This document shows positions 12,062-12,139 of a stretch of 12,139 nt of DNA, in pieces (position 1 is the stretch's first letter; every line of letters begins with the position of its first letter). The translations under genes were made by a program, and so were the position numbers. This stretch comes from Cyanobacteria bacterium RUI128. GTDB lineage: Bacteria > Cyanobacteriota > Vampirovibrionia > Gastranaerophilales > Gastranaerophilaceae. A model generated the notes under the pieces. That model saw nothing but the letters and a program-made list of their open reading frames with translations. It was not told where the DNA came from and searched no databases. The stretch lies in assembly GCA_024695725.1 (NCBI GenBank), contig JAILHQ010000114.1, positions 1 to 12,139 of the forward strand, written 5' to 3'.

Positions 12062-12139
12062 TTTCACCACCCACCCATATTTTTTTACCACAATTATTTT
12101 CATTTTCCCAATGATAATGGTTTCATATGTTTTCGAAAA
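12056..12139 (-). other. Right edge: no clear gene; 27-codon minus-strand frame open to the edge
   Basis: The last 80 bases are AT-rich. On the minus strand one frame stays open from the edge to a TAG at 12056-12058 and would end in KKYGWVVKL. It could be the C-terminus of a gene beyond the edge, but its length and composition do not support a call, and its stop falls inside the tandem repeat. Confidence 0.2.

Overview
The window looks like chromosomal DNA of a low-GC, Gram-negative anaerobe. Protein-coding stretches are AT-rich and intergenic stretches are very AT-rich. Several proteins have cleavable-type signal peptides, TonB_C-like periplasmic domains occur three genes in a row, and the SpoIID-like and PreA proteins fit anaerobic bacteria. 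The overall style (Shine-Dalgarno leaders of the AAGGAGAT type, extended -10 promoters, lysine/asparagine-rich proteins, SpoIID without visible sporulation genes) reminds me of gut Vampirovibrionia/Gastranaerophilales ('Melainabacteria'). That is an impression from the sequence, not a proven assignment.

Left end (1-1019): a minus-strand gene runs off the left edge. Its N-terminus reads as a ribbon-helix-helix DNA-binding domain fused in frame to a NifX/NifB-type cluster-binding domain. It has a near-consensus promoter whose -35 box lies inside a 10-bp inverted repeat, which may be an autoregulatory operator. Next comes a GC-richer (about 49%) non-genic island of unknown nature, then a plus-strand zinc-ribbon protein with four CxxC pairs. 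At 1166-1882 (+) lies an exported protein with a glycine-zipper-like hydrophobic tract, ending at a bidirectional terminator (1904-1936).

Centre (1984-8886, all minus strand): a seven-gene array transcribed leftwards. In transcription order it encodes a TerY-like von Willebrand factor A protein, a PP2C phosphatase, a very large transmembrane protein kinase with a zinc-knuckle and TonB_C-like external domains, two exported proteins with TonB_C-like folds, a membrane-anchored HNH nuclease, and a small multi-pass membrane protein. Spacing is tight (1, 29, 11, -1, 117 and 11 bases). The first three genes form the vWA-phosphatase-kinase set known as the TerY-P triad. The unusual part is that the kinase carries its own membrane segment and envelope sensor-like region, followed by secreted proteins with the same type of domain. 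The simplest reading is an envelope-to-cytoplasm phospho-signalling system, possibly with a membrane-tethered nuclease as effector. This is the most novel-looking system in the window.

Right end (9107-12139): a SpoIID/LytB-type peptidoglycan lytic transglycosylase (+), probably translated from a leaderless message, converges on a PreA-type dihydropyrimidine dehydrogenase subunit (-). The two stop codons share the palindrome TTATAA. The last 170 bases hold the preA promoter and a 13-bp tandem repeat. I see no tRNA, rRNA, CRISPR array, intact insertion sequence or known riboswitch.
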